Shown: positions 1 through 10,625 of the stretch, in pieces
Numbering within the stretch: position 1 is the stretch's first letter
Layout: each line of letters opens with the position of its first letter
From: Acanthaster planci
Taxonomy: Eukaryota > Echinodermata > Asteroidea > Valvatida > Acanthasteridae
DNA: 64,000 nt
Direction of reading: 5' to 3'
Assembly (NCBI RefSeq): GCF_001949145.1
Contig: NW_019091374.1
Coordinates: 773,695-837,694, forward strand
Notes under the pieces: generated by a model
What the model saw: only the letters and a program-made list of their open reading frames with translations
Databases searched by the model: none
What the model was told of the DNA's origin: nothing
Program-made: the position numbers and the translations under genes

Positions 1-70
1 CCCATCGCCATTTTGGAAATTGATGCCTACACTCTATGGCAAAATAGAGCAATTTGGAGGGCCCCGTTTG
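1..70. repeat. Inverted partner of 5335-5402
   Basis: The first 70 bases, reverse-complemented, match 5335-5402: shared words include GCCCTCCAAAT, GCTCTATT, AGGCATCAATTT and AAATGGCGATGGGC. The repeat is cut by the window edge, so its true end is unknown. It is probably one arm or one copy of a dispersed element. Confidence 0.6.
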
Positions 71-2482
71 GTCTGATGATTTCAGAAATACAAGCTGACA
101 GTCCTGCCCCTGCATTACATCCACCTTTTTAACAAACCACCCTGTCCACGTGCCACGAAAGGCTCTAATAGTAGAGAATTTGACAGTGTACAAAACGTGA
201 TTTGGTCCGCGCAGGCAATTTGGACCTATTCACTGGCCTGCAACCTTAAGTGTTTCCTAGTAGCTGAAAAAATGGCTGAACCGATTGGAAAGCGTTGTAT
301 TTGGGGTAGGGGTGTTTGGATACCATCATACAAGTCATACCGACACAACCAAGGTGAATCAGCACTAGTATTTTGACTGAATGTGTCACTACGTGTAAAC
401 TCCACTGTGAACATCTATGCAGCGGAATGAACTCAACTTGCTTTTGACACAGTTCAACAGTGTTACTTTTACAATATTTTTATAAACAAGATATAAATAC
501 GCGTTTTCATGAAAACAAGAAATTGGTGGTCCTTTTTCCATTCTTAGGAAATCCTTTCATCACTAAATTTTAGAGAGCGCTCTGTTCGTTTTGTCACACA
601 AGGCTTGTCAAAACGGCACAAGAGAAACAAAACCTTTTCCTTCACAATTACTCCTAACAACGTACTGAAGTGGGTCAATACTATTGTCCAAACAAGCTAC
701 TTAACCCCAAAATGATTAAAAAGTGGAACTTATTTCAAGAAAATGTCCAAAAGTGTGATATATATTTGTACGCAGAGATAATTATGAAGGCACTGCTGTT
801 CTGCCTTGGTATGACAAGCTTTAGCTCATGAATACGGTAATTTTCGTTCGAATAAAAAGTAAATTGTTGAAATAAGTTCTCCCTTTTACTGCCACAAACG
901 AGATGGAAAATCATGGTAACATCGCAAGAAAGCTTTCATACTCCTATTTCTTGTCGGTTTGGAAGGCACAAGCATCTGCCATTAACCTTGATAAATACAG
1001 CATCAGTCCACAGACTCTGCAAGCATGCTTGAGTTCTGCCGGAACACTTTGAACAAAAATTATGATTACTGAACCCATGGCCACCGATTGAGGCTCAAAT
1101 GTCTCGAACACCCAAGTTACCATCTGTTCTGTAGAAGATTTAGTATCCAGAACTACCGACGATGTACATGTACCTGCCCGATAGGTTCCACACTAGCCTG
1201 AGGTCAGCGGTCAATGCAAAACATTCAAAAGTTCTCTCGTAAAGCGTGAATATTTGTTATACATGTACATCTAAATTCAGGCAACCGTTCGGAGATAACG
1301 CAGGTATATAGTCAGGCTTATTCTAAGCAGCTCTTACAGTGAACTTTACCAGTTTCAATAAACTTTGTATTATCCCCTCGTCATATGAACTCGTGTCGTG
1401 GCGGTCTTTAAAAGCTTTTCCCACGCCCGACCTGAACCTACGAATTCCCGCACGAGTTCTCAATGTGGCGTATCGCTTCGCAATAACTGGCGGAGGTAAG
1501 CGTGGCGCAGCGCCAGATCAGCGTGGTAGCTGACGGCACATCATGCAATCACCCTGCTCTCTGACCCCTCGTACAATTTTTTATAACTATGACCCGAGGC
1601 CTAGCTGGAGAACCCCTGATATTAAGTATGGGGCCTTGTGATACCAGATTAACTAAACTAATTGTGTCCATTAAGTCACGTGACCTATAGTGGGTATCAA
1701 CATCAACAAGCATGACCTCTTCCCTCACAAAGTCATAAGTGTCATTTTAAAAAATAAAGTCGGTCGGTGAAGTACTATACTGATGTTCAAAGCGCTATAC
1801 TGAAATCGACTTTAGTTGGCAACTATGTTTTCTGGCTTTTGACAATTTTTATGCCAGCTAAATCATATTTGCGACCTTAATACGCTTAGGTCACTGGACA
1901 AGTTTTACATGAGAAAATAGTACAGGCAAACTGAGAAGCATTGCCAAGAGGTCAAGCGGCCGTTCATGCGATGTGAACCAACTTAGCTACCGGTTTGGAT
2001 CCCAGCTGATTTTCCTCTTTCTGACCGGGAGTTTGCAGAGATTCGGGGACTATTTGAAGACGTTTGCATTATGTGTCACATATACAATGTACTTCAGACT
2101 GAAAGGTCAGCACATACGCTGCACTGACATCATCACTACATGTATACAGAGCCGACTATGACGTCACTGTGAACCAGAAAGTGTAATGCAAACGAATAGA
2201 GTGCATGTCCGAGTGCGTTTCGGTTCACGCACTGGTTCTCGCTCTTATGCCCTTTACACACACAATTGTGCGCGTGACGTAGTCACTTCGGTACTCTGTA
2301 AGGTCTTTAAACCGCTGCAAGCACTTTTCTTACCCACTGTCCCCCCAAATATATACACCAGAAGAACTGCAAACTGTACAAACTCTGGATCATAACACCC
2401 TTCAGTTTCGGACGCGTCTGGTAGGCCTATAGCGTGAAATTTGGACTCAAAGGTCAATTAATCATAGTGATTGAGAAGGTGA
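71..2482. other. Intergenic, no gene recognised
   Basis: Only short open frames (under 70 codons) occur here, none with recognisable motifs, on either strand. Base composition is ordinary. I see no RNA gene. Confidence 0.6.
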
Positions 2483-2706
2483 AACACTTGCGCCAAGCGT
2501 TGCATATCCGTCAAAAATCGCTCCCGGGGCGATTTTGACGGCCAAACGCAACGCACACGTGTGTTATAATAATGAATTCGATTATTATGTCCGTGAAAGT
2601 GAAACGTATGAACGCATCGTGTACGCAACGCACCCAGAAACGAATTATGGAAAGGCGCCTTCAGGCGTTGCGTTCGGCCGTCAAAATCACGCTTTGCGCA
2701 AGTGTT
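2483..2706. repeat. Foldback (MITE-like) element with internal palindrome
   Basis: The ends are inverted copies: AACACTTGCGCCAAGCGT on the left, and a right end whose reverse complement reads AACACTTGCGCAAAGCGT. Inside the left arm lies a strong hairpin, CCGTCAAAAATCGC (2508-2521) against GCGATTTTGACGG (2529-2541). The word GATTTTGACGGCC with AACGCAACGC recurs inverted near 2664-2690. No convincing target-site duplication is seen, so the exact ends are uncertain. No coding capacity. Confidence 0.6.
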
Positions 2707-4013
2707 GACCTGCATATAAAAAACATGCCTTTACGCGTGACTTATGTACTGTACATGGACCCTTGACGATCGAACATGCATGTGGATGCTCAGATTCCAA
2801 AAGGGCCCGTATTTCATGTGGGTCAGAATTTCCTACGACACCGGACTGTTGTTCGTGTTTACACTGTAGGTCGGCGAAAAGTCATCAGTCTGCTAAATAA
2901 AAAGCACCATCCTCTGGCCTTTGTCAAGACATAGGTTACCTGACCAAGTTCATGGCATACCATGCTGTCTGTGTTTACATCGTAATTCGCTGTGTACGGC
3001 GAGGGCGCGCAAATAAACTTGCCGCTATCACAGAGACTTTGGCAAATCACAACAGCGCCCAAGACAAGTTCATATCTCTCTAACTCTGTGCATGTACGGA
3101 GCCCGTAATAAGGTATACAGCTTGACACTACTATCTGCAAGCCGGCAAGGACGTACAGAAACGTGTGTAGGAATTCCGACCTCGCCGGGTTAGGGGTGCA
3201 TGGCCTAAAATTTATTGATATTGTCAGATGTGCAATATGAGGAAAGCAGGCATTGTACGCCTATGTCTGGCGAATTCCCAAAATTGCTACACAAAGCAAT
3301 AAAATCTAATGAACAGTTAAACTGAACTTTATGAGACTGTAATTCTCCCATGTAGGGGAATTCATCCCAAAACACAGAAACTGTGTATGGTAATGATTCC
3401 AAACTAACTTGGGAAAAAACGTGCGCACGTTCACACAGCTTACTACGTTGTACGCACGCGAACATGATGGCATCATAACACATTGTAAGTACGCTATAGG
3501 GGCGCAGTGCCCCAATTCAAGGAAAATTCTGCGCCTGGCGGAGGTGCACAAAAAATACCACCCCACAGATTCTTTCGAAAAGAGGGGTCTGTTTGGGCCA
3601 AGAAATGGTGGGATTGTGTCAGTATGGCCCAGGATCATCTCTGTAGATTCAGGGGAACCCATCTGGGGGCAAAGCAGACAAAAATGTGATTGAAAATTTG
3701 TCAGAAGAGCCCTAAGGAAGGTGAGGGATGTCATTTGAAAAATGGCTGCTGAGAAGACTTGGGGAACATTGACTTTTTGAGGGGTGAGTTTGTTTTTGGC
3801 GGATAATTAAAAAATTCATTGGTTAACCTGCTAAAAGTGGAAAATCAAGTGAAATCTGAAGGACCAAACAACACATTGTTTTCTGTTTGAGAGGCCTCAG
3901 GGACTTCAGTTGCCTGTCATGGGGCTCCAAACTTGGTTGATTTTACACTATTTTCAATGGAGCTTGAATAGGTTCAGTGCACCAATAGGCCCATGGCTAG
4001 GCTATACGCCATG
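2707..4013. other. Intergenic, no gene recognised
   Basis: Open frames of up to 142 codons occur (for example the minus strand at 3306-3734), but they overlap other frames on both strands and show no domain, signal or splice pattern. I regard them as chance. Confidence 0.5.
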
Positions 4014-4225
4014 CTACTGCCGTGCCGAACTCAATTTTAAAGGGTGTTTAGTGCGATTCGGCTCAGCAAATTGACTTCGGCATGGCAAGCCCCTTCGACA
4101 CGGCATGTCGCGCTATCGGTGTTCCGAATGGCAGTGGCACGACAAACAGCGCAACGGCGCCGTGCATTGCCACTTCATTGCCACGTACATGTCCACTCAT
4201 TTGAATTAAATTCGGTACGGCAGTG
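4014..4225. repeat. Short inverted-repeat element (MITE-like)
   Basis: The left end CTACTGCCGTGCCGAA and the right end (reverse complement CACTGCCGTACCGAA) form terminal inverted repeats about 210 bp apart. The interior is GC-rich with further GGCAGTGGCAC/CATTGCCAC inversions. No clear target-site duplication and no open frame of note. Confidence 0.45.
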
Positions 4226-4390
4226 GCACGGCGTCACGTCTAGTCTTGGCCATACTGAGCCAATATGCATATTCAGCCACTGCAACTTTGTACAAACGCC
4301 TGGAGTCCTTCTGTGTCTAGTCAGACGTACATGTTTTCTTCAAAAGTTCTGCGTGCACGCTCTCTCCAGGGCATTAAAGATTTAAAGGTA

Positions 4391-4970
4391 GCAGCCCGGT
4401 CCTTCTGCAGATGTCAGGATGGTGGAGATCCGTCCACCAACTAAAGATGATAGGATCGAGGCTCAAACCGAGACGACAACTGGACTCAAGGCGATCTGGC
4501 TTGATTCCCTTCGATTCATTCCTATGTATCAATCAGCAATGATAGCATAAACAAAAAAAAACCGCTACAGAAAGGCAGAGGACATAATCTACATCGCTAT
4601 ACATTCAGTATGTCCATGATAAGTGCACACTTGGAAATATCTTAATTCACTTACCCTGGCGTCTCGAGCACTATAGACAACATCCGGGAAAGCGGGGTAT
4701 CCCACAAGGAGCCATCTTGCTGTGACTGCCAGCCCACCGGAGGTGCAGGTCTCAAGCGTGGGAATTGTCACTGAGGAAAAAAACTCTAGCCGCGCCAAAA
4801 TGTTATACATGTACAATGTAAGCCACTTCCGGCTGATGGGCGTGGCTTTGAGATAACGTCCTAATTATGCACACCGCAAGGGTCGCCTGATCTCGTGCCA
4901 GAGACCGGTAGGTCACAGTTCACATTCCTATCAAAACTAATTATCTCACTGGGGAATCCCCAGACCTGAC
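4391..4970 (+). repeat. Dispersed repeat copy 1 (partner at 51519-52190)
   Basis: This block is homologous, in inverted orientation, to 51519-52190, 47 kb away in intron 2 of the SLC5 gene. Shared landmarks in order are CGGTCCTTCTGCAG, GGTGGAGATCCGTC, TTGATTCCCTTCGATT, CAATCAGCAATGA, AGACAGAGGAC or its variant, a TTACCCTG word, GAGACCTGCAC (reverse strand), CCGGAAGT/GCCACGCC words, and a final TAATTATCTCAC-GGGGAA. In the other copy the ends resemble short inverted repeats (TATGTAGSG), which suggests a non-autonomous DNA transposon, but this copy lacks a clean end. Confidence 0.65.
4419..4550 (+). other. Exon-like open frame inside dispersed repeat, copy 1
   Basis: A 43-codon open frame begins just after a good splice-acceptor-like tract (CCTTCTGCAG, ending 4410) and contains WLDSLRFIP and QSAM. 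The copy at 51964-52152 keeps the same acceptor-like tract, the same frame, VEIR near its start and [13 protein letters not shown], with a single-codon length difference between them. The function is unknown. It could be a transposase exon remnant or a captured host exon; chance conservation of a young repeat is also possible. Confidence 0.35.
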
Positions 4971-6939
4971 ATGAATATCGTTCATTTAAAATGGCCGGGA
5001 GAACGGAAGATCACTGATGACGTTCGTTTGGGGCGTACTTCATTTGGCAAGTATATCAGGTTCAACGAGTGGACGGGGGTTCTTCTTCAGACCCAAACCC
5101 ACTGCCTGTCACAAAGGGCGCCCTTACCCCATGGCGTTTTGCGCAAGTTGTGGGCAGAGCTCTCAATGGTTGTAGGCCAGGTCCAAAATTGTCTTTGTAG
5201 GTATTGTATTTGTAGGCTGTCAAGTTCTCTGCTTTTGGAGTATTTCGTGGGACGTGGATTGGGTGGTTTGTCAGGAAGGAGGATAGAATCTAGAAGCAGG
5301 ACTGCCAGCTTGTTTTCTGAAAGCATCGGGCCAAAAGGCGCCCTCCAAATCGCTCTATTGTGCGATAGGCATCAATTTTTGAAATGGCGATGGGCCTCGT
5401 GACTGTTTTGAGGAGTGATTTCCTCTGGAGAGAAATAGCTTCAAATGTCATCGGTTAAGCAACTGAAAATTGAAAAATGAAAGATGAGGAAGTGAGTGTT
5501 ATTTTGATATGTGTTTTGAACACCTGCGAAACTTGTATTTTCCTTACTGTTTATATTGTTTATTGGTTATACTTATCACTGTACAGCAGCATATTTACTG
5601 GTCTGCAACCCTATTATATATGATGCGCTCTAGCGCGACCAATTGAAGGAGTAATTTTCCTAGCAACGGAGGCTCCTTTGGGTAGGGTTAGAACATCGCT
5701 GGTGCTCGAACGACTACGAAACACAAGCGTTGCAGTCGCATCGCTACTAGCAACGTGAACACTCCCGACCAACATGGCTCTTTTCAACCGATGAGGGGGT
5801 GTTTTGGGGCGGATACAGCTAAAAAATTCGCTTGCGGGACCATGCAGAATTGAATCACTTGCTGAATCAAATATTTCATTAAACCAAGTATCTCAACTCA
5901 ACGGTTAAGTTTATGCATTTATTAAATGATATTCCCGCGTGCTGCGACAATGGGTAACGAAGGGAAGTGTAGCCTGTTTGCAGCTTGCAATTTGGTGCAA
6001 GCGTTTGTAAATCCACTAGGAATTTACCATGGTTTGGGCTGGTCAGTAACATGAGAGTTTGACTTGCCAATGGGGCTATACTTGGAAGTAAAAAGTGAAT
6101 GTGCAAGTCCAGCTTGAGTCTGATTACATAGCAAGTTCAAATTGGTTTTATCATGTTGCTGCGCTATAGACACGTTTTACAAAAGGAAACTTTATAGAGC
6201 CCAGAAGTTTGCCCCTGTAGGCGCGCTTTGAGAACCCTTGAATAGGAAATATTACGTGCAGAGGTTTTAGAGTTTGCAATTCCTTTTTCGTCCAATTTTC
6301 CTCATAAATCACCTCGACAAAGGCTTTTATAAAACGTTTGCTGGAATAGGAAATTGAAAATTCATCTGACCTGAAAGACAAATCCTGCCAAACATTGACT
6401 TATCATTTCCAAAAATTTAAAACACATACATACCGCTGCAATTCGGCTTTTTTTCCCGGAGATGAATAGTAACCGCAACGAGATGACATTTTCTAATAAG
6501 GAAGTACACTTTATAAAGGAATAATCCGTCTTTATGAAAGATTCCAAACTTTAGTTTCTCTACTGACGTCACATGAATTCATAAGTACCTTGGCACTCGG
6601 TTCAAGAGGAAAAACAAACATACATGTTCAAGGAGGAGGGGGCTATGGTTTTATGAATGACAAGATTCAGGTTTATTATATTCATTGGTCGGATGAAGAT
6701 GTCACAGGAAAATAATTCTGGTCTCAATAAACAGGTCGACTGACTGACTGGCTGACTGTTTCAACTGACTTCATTACTTTGCGGCACACGAAATTATTTC
6801 GAGAGAAATTCATCTTCCTATGTTCTGTCGCACTCATTATTTTTTTTCTAGCTGATTCAGACAGGCATCAAAACACTGTTCGCCCAATTTACGGGAAAAC
6901 GCGCGCACAACCGATTTTATTTTATGAAGCAGCGTGTCT
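4971..6939. other. Intergenic; contains inverted partner of window start
   Basis: 5335-5402 is the inverted partner of bases 1-70. A 143-codon open frame at 4971-5402 (plus) overlaps an opposite-strand frame and has no recognisable domain; I treat it as chance. The rest shows no gene. Confidence 0.5.
5335..5402. repeat. Inverted partner of 1-70
   Basis: See 1-70: the words GCCCTCCAAAT, GCTCTATT, AGGCATCAATTTT and AAATGGCGATGGGC are shared in reverse orientation. Spacing between partners is about 5.3 kb. Confidence 0.6.
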
Positions 6940-7071
6940 GCGAAAACGGGAACTTAGTTTTTACCTTACTGTCAATTCAAGATGACCGTCACATGAATAC
7001 TGTCGATATATACCTGAACACAAATATGCAGCACTAGGTGCAGTTTTCTCATCAGATGGAACTCACATTTG
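6940..7071. repeat. Left flank of foldback insertion, paralogous to 16.55-16.68 kb
   Basis: Words such as CAATTCAAGATGACCG, AACACAA.TATGCAGCA and GTTTTCTCATCAGAT.GAACTCAC recur, reverse-complemented, at 16570-16680. The homology stops at the CATTTG where the 7072-8112 element begins and resumes at 8113, so this is the pre-insertion host repeat. Confidence 0.7.
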
Positions 7072-8112
7072 TATGGAGGACAAAAAGTGGCCATCTGCTT
7101 TTCTGCTATCAGAATAGTAGGAAAGCAGATTCTACGTCTTTTTTAACATGCAATTATTGACTTTTCTACTTTTCTGCTGTCTCCAAAGCAGAATGACCAT
7201 TTTATTGTAATGCATTTTTCCACTTTTCTGCTCCACAAAAGTAGTTTTATTTCCTCTTTTGATGGTTGCCGAAAAGTTACCATCTGCCTTTTACCTGTCA
7301 AACAAACAGGAAATAGATTGAACGTTTTAGCGACAACCGTGCATTCAACTTTTCTGCTTTGTGACAACGGAGAATCAGATTTTATATAGGTGGCCGAAAA
7401 GTGGCCATCTGCTTTTCTGTCCTCAATGGGCCGTGAATGGAGTCATGAACCTGTACCACCATTTCCGTTTTGGGGAGAGTGAAGACATTATAGAAACCAA
7501 TACGTAACTATGCTTTCTGGGGACCAATTCCATACGATAGTATCAGTGTCCCTGTGAGGCAGAGAAAACAGCATCTCAAAGGAAATATAGTTTTATAAAT
7601 ATTATCTAATAGACACACAAGCTTGCTTGGGCCGAGGAAAACATGTGAATCTTTCATCGTAACAGATAGCTTAGGGCGGACTGTAATTATTGCTTTATAC
7701 GTCTTCAATACCCAAGACAGGAAATGGTCCTAACCTGAGGTTCACGACCCCGTTCACGACCCTTGGAAGGCAGTGAAGCAGATGGTCACTTTTCGGCCGC
7801 CTATGTAAAATTGCTCCTCGGGTATAAAAAAGCAAAAAGTAGAATTCACGATTATTGTCAAAACGTTCGATCCTCATTTCTGCCTGGAGAAAAGCAGATG
7901 GCCGCTTTTCGGCCGCCAGCGAACGAAAAAAAAGTAAAATCTGCTTTTTTCAAGCAGAAAAATAGCAAAATGCATAACCAAACAATGTTCGTTCTGCTTT
8001 TTGAGATGGCAGAAAAGTAGAAAAGTCGGAATTGCATGCTACCAGAACATAAAATCTGCTTTTCTGCTACTCTGATAGCAGAAAACCAGATGGCCACTTT
8101 CAGTCCTCCATA
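7072..8112. mobile_element. 1.04-kb foldback transposon with ~380-bp inverted arms
   Basis: The element starts TATGGAGGAC and ends with its inverse GTCCTCCATA, and is bounded by a 6-bp direct repeat CATTTG (7066-7071 and 8113-8118). The arms (about 7072-7455 and 7735-8112) can be aligned over their full length as inverted copies at roughly 75-80% by eye. Within each arm an AAAAGTGGCCATCTGCTTTTC-like module recurs three times (for example near 7087, 7273 and 7396), usually next to GGYNGCCGAAAAG. The central ~280 bp is unique. There is no transposase, so it is non-autonomous. The flanks continue uninterrupted in a paralogous locus at 16.55-16.68 kb, which acts as an empty site. Class (MuDR-, hAT- or Galileo-like) is not determined. 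Confidence 0.8.
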
Positions 8113-8145
8113 CATTTGGGAAGTTGTGTCTCCCCACACACGCGA
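8113..8145. repeat. Right flank of foldback insertion
   Basis: CATTTGGGAAGTTGTGTCT and CCCCA.CACACGCG continue the host repeat that was interrupted by the 7072-8112 insertion; the same words are contiguous (reverse strand) at 16545-16575. Confidence 0.7.
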
Positions 8146-8179
8146 GAGGAAGCGTGGCATCGGCCAAAGGTATTTCGTG

Positions 8180-8510
8180 TGAAACCTTGATTCTGCTGTA
8201 TCAAACCAAACATTATTTCGTGTATTCAGAATGCTTTATAAAAGGCCCTCAAAACGTGTTTCTCACGTAGCGGTGTGGCGTCCTCAGTTGTTTCCTTGTT
8301 GAATGACAGCGTGGTGAGCGTCTATTGCCGTTTGTGAGTGGTCCAACCACACAAATGAGTCATTCTTCAACTCGATACGTCTAACGTTGTGACATCTGTG
8401 AGATGCCCGATAAAAAAGCCCTCATAGCCGGTTTCTATTGCAGCGGTGGGGTTTCCACGTTAGTCTCCGCATTCGATGCCATTTGTGCAGTAAAGTGTTG
8501 TTACGATGTG
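8180..8510. repeat. Satellite-like block, inverted copy at 15190-15530
   Basis: Read in reverse, this block matches 15190-15530: ACTTTACTG.ACAA, ATGCGGAGAC, GGGCTTTTT.ATCGGGCATCTCACAGATGTC, TATCGAGTT.AAGAATGA.TCATTTGTGTGGTT and CACTCACAAACGG. It holds two degenerate ~155-bp units of the same family as those at 13.24-13.54 and 17.55-17.99 kb. Confidence 0.7.
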
Positions 8511-8679
8511 TCTACGTACGGTGACGCTACGTAAATCAGTCATTTCCTGAAGTTTGACTTGCGTGACGTGACCGGGAAAAACGGCTGCCTCTCTCCCATA
8601 GCGGTTGTCATAATTTCGTGTGCGGCAGTGTTCCTAACACAGACGCTCACAACTACGTTTCCGATTACGATAAGTTTTT

Positions 8680-8880
8680 CATTTGGGGAACCAGCGTGAA
8701 AATAAACAGCACTGAAATAAAAAGTTCATACAAATTCACGTTAGTTTTTGTGTAGAATAATTTCAAATTTATGTAAACTATAATATTTATTCCCTTAATG
8801 TTTGCCACAGTTTAAAAAAAATCCAAGTGAGGTTTGGAACCCCAAATAGTCTGCCACTACTCATTCAACAGATTCAGGGA
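8680..8880 (+). repeat. Direct-repeat block, second copy at 16690-16880
   Basis: GAACC..AGCGTGAAAATAA, CAGCACTGAAATAAAAAGTTCATA, GAATAATTTCAAATTT, CTTAATGTTTGCCACA and ATAGTCTGCCAC all recur in the same order and orientation at 16690-16880, with small indels. Confidence 0.75.
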
Positions 8881-9434
8881 GCAAGATAAAAATATCTTCC
8901 CTGTGAATAAAGAAAGGTCTGTTGCAACGTCCAATTTGATCTGCAATTCGGATTAAATTATATGTTTAAGATGAGATTGTCGTGATGATGAAATTCACTT
9001 ATTTGTCACTCACATGAGATATTCAGGTCATAGGTTTTATACAGAAAGAATAAGTAGAGCATCCCTCAATATTTTTTGACACGACTTTTTTTGACTTTTC
9101 AAATGGAAACTTTATTTCATTCCATTGAAATGAACAAAATTACAATAAGTTACAAGAAATTAGAGTATTTACAGATAAAAGATTTGTTTTAACACAATTG
9201 AAAAAAACAGAAGAATGTATTAAGAGATACAATATAACCGATTACAACTGTAAACAGTTGAAATTATCACAATCGACACAATCGGTGAACAAAAAAGAAA
9301 AACAGCAGCAGCAAAATTTAGTCAGGAACATTGTACAATACATGGAAGGAAGTATACACTATTGACAAAATAACTAATGAAAATATTGTATATGGCTCGG
9401 GGAGGGTTACTGGAAGGAGAAGTGGAGGGCTTAC
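8881..9434. other. A-rich non-coding stretch
   Basis: A-rich on the plus strand with long AACAAAAA-like runs and a short CAGCAGCAGCA. No open frame of interest and no RNA gene. It leads into the hairpin-module region. Confidence 0.5.
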
Positions 9435-9492
9435 GTCACGAGGCAGAGGGACTACGGCCCATATCTCGCCAAGGCGAGCAGCTGCCCCGGAC
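9435..9492. ncRNA. Hairpin module 1 (three-way-junction-like)
   Basis: An outer stem GGCAG/CTGCC (with GTC/GAC further out) encloses GGG-loop-CCC and CTCGC-CAAG-GCGAG. It is directly followed by another hairpin, CTCAGG-CCCG-CCTGAG (9492-9507). The layout matches module 6 (10840-10891), where the stems are preserved but several paired bases differ. Whether it is transcribed, and from which strand, is unknown. Confidence 0.35.
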
Positions 9493-9536
9493 TCAGGCCC
9501 GCCTGAGAGAGGGGAGATGGGAGAAGGGGCGGAGTA

Positions 9537-9584
9537 GGCCACCGGCGTCTCTGGACGTGGGCAATTCTGCCCACTGCCGTGGCC
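9537..9584. ncRNA. Hairpin module 2 (three-way-junction-like)
   Basis: The outer stem GGCCACCGGC pairs with GCCGTGGCC (one bulge). Inside are a small hairpin GTC-TCTG-GAC and a 7-bp hairpin GTGGGCA-ATTC-TGCCCAC. Module 3 has the same order of parts with different bases. Function unknown. Confidence 0.4.
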
Positions 9585-10212
9585 AAGCTCCTGGAAGGGA
9601 AATGGGAGGGGAGGGGGATAGAACAGTGATTAGATGAGCCTTGTTATCGTACGATTGACCACAGTAAAGAGAGAGCCGTTAATATAACAATTAACTAAGA
9701 TTTATAAACAAGGAAAAAGACACGTAAATAAGGTTGAAAACAGATCGCGTGAAAAACACAAATGAAGAATGAATACAAACAAGAAGTTACTGAATAGTCA
9801 TAAGAAGACCAAGAATCACAAATTAAAGTACAAAATATACAAATGAGATCATTGACGAGAAGGATTGCAATAAAATTGTGCTAATGTCAACTGTAACCAA
9901 GAGTTTGTAATCAAGGACAGAAACAAACTAACTGATGAACAAAAATAAATTTAACAAAATGACATACTACAAAATTGTAAATGAAAATTAAACTAAAAGG
10001 CAATACTGACAGGAATAAACGACTACGAATTTTACCAAAAAGTACACTTGGATAAACGGAAAGAGATACGCAGAGAAGATTATAAATAGGCCTACGAAGA
10101 CAAATCTTTGCGAAAATTTCACACAATAGTTACTCGTTTAATAGATATAAACGAAGGCAGTATTAAAGGGAGGGCTGGGAAGAAGGGTAAAGGGAGGGAG
10201 GGAAAGGGGAGT
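9585..10212. other. A-rich spacer between hairpin modules
   Basis: AT-rich, A-biased on the plus strand, no open frame. The segment 9627-9690 (GTGATTAGATGAGCC, GTTATC, GTAAAGAGAGAGC.GTTAATATA) has a clear second copy at 10923-10990, so the modules sit in a larger repeat of about 1.3-1.4 kb. Confidence 0.5.
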
Positions 10213-10268
10213 GGGGATCCCGGCATCACTGGAGTGGGCATCATAAACACCCACTGTCGGGAATCCCC
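10213..10268. ncRNA. Hairpin module 3 (three-way-junction-like)
   Basis: The outer stem GGGGATCCCGGCA pairs with TGTCGGGAATCCCC (12-13 pairs, one G-U, one bulge). Inside are TC-ACTG-GA and a hairpin AGTGGG-loop-CCCACT. It mirrors module 2. Function unknown. Confidence 0.4.
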
Positions 10269-10283
10269 GGTTGGGGAGTGGTA

Positions 10284-10362
10284 GGACCGCCGAGGTGGGC
10301 TGTGCGCAAGGCACAACGTCCCGCCTTTGGGTCAGCGGTGACTACCCACGCAACGGCGATCC
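10284..10362. ncRNA. Hairpin module 4
   Basis: The ends GGACCGCCG and CGGCGATCC can pair (one mismatch). Inside are GTGC-GCAAG-GCAC within GGTGGG/TCCCGCC, and GTCA-GCGG-TGAC within TGGG/CCCA. A multi-branch fold is likely in either strand. Function unknown. Confidence 0.35.
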
Positions 10363-10570
10363 TGGGAGGGGTGGGAAGATTCAAGGAAAAACAAAAAGCT
10401 TATAACAGTGTACATACAACTACACAAATGTATGAACAGTATAATGGGTAAGTGAGACGGAAAAGGAACATTTAACGATAAGTAACAAAAACTGATGAGA
10501 AACCAAACTCACAAAGTATAATTAGATTAAAGAAACAGATAAACAGTGGAGAAAAAACTCGAGGGTCTCA

Positions 10571-10625
10571 CCCGGGAGTAGAGGTATTTCACCACGCTTC
10601 GTTTGCACGAACGGCCACTCCCGGG
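10571..10625. ncRNA. Hairpin module 5 (three-way-junction-like)
   Basis: A perfect 9-bp outer stem CCCGGGAGT/ACTCCCGGG, extended outward by GGGTCTC/GACACCC with one mismatch, encloses GGT-ATTTC-ACC and TTCGT-TTGC-ACGAA. This is the cleanest example of the shared architecture. Function unknown. Confidence 0.4.

Noticed and set aside
3306-3734. 142-codon minus-strand open frame
   Set aside because: Several overlapping frames on both strands and no recognisable motif; chance is the simplest explanation.
4971-5402. 143-codon plus-strand open frame
   Set aside because: No domain, overlaps an open frame on the other strand and an inverted repeat; no splice or start context.
10491-10505. CTGATGAG..AAAC resembling a hammerhead ribozyme core (also at 16588)
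   Set aside because: There is no stem II between CTGATGA and GAAA and no matching stems I and III.
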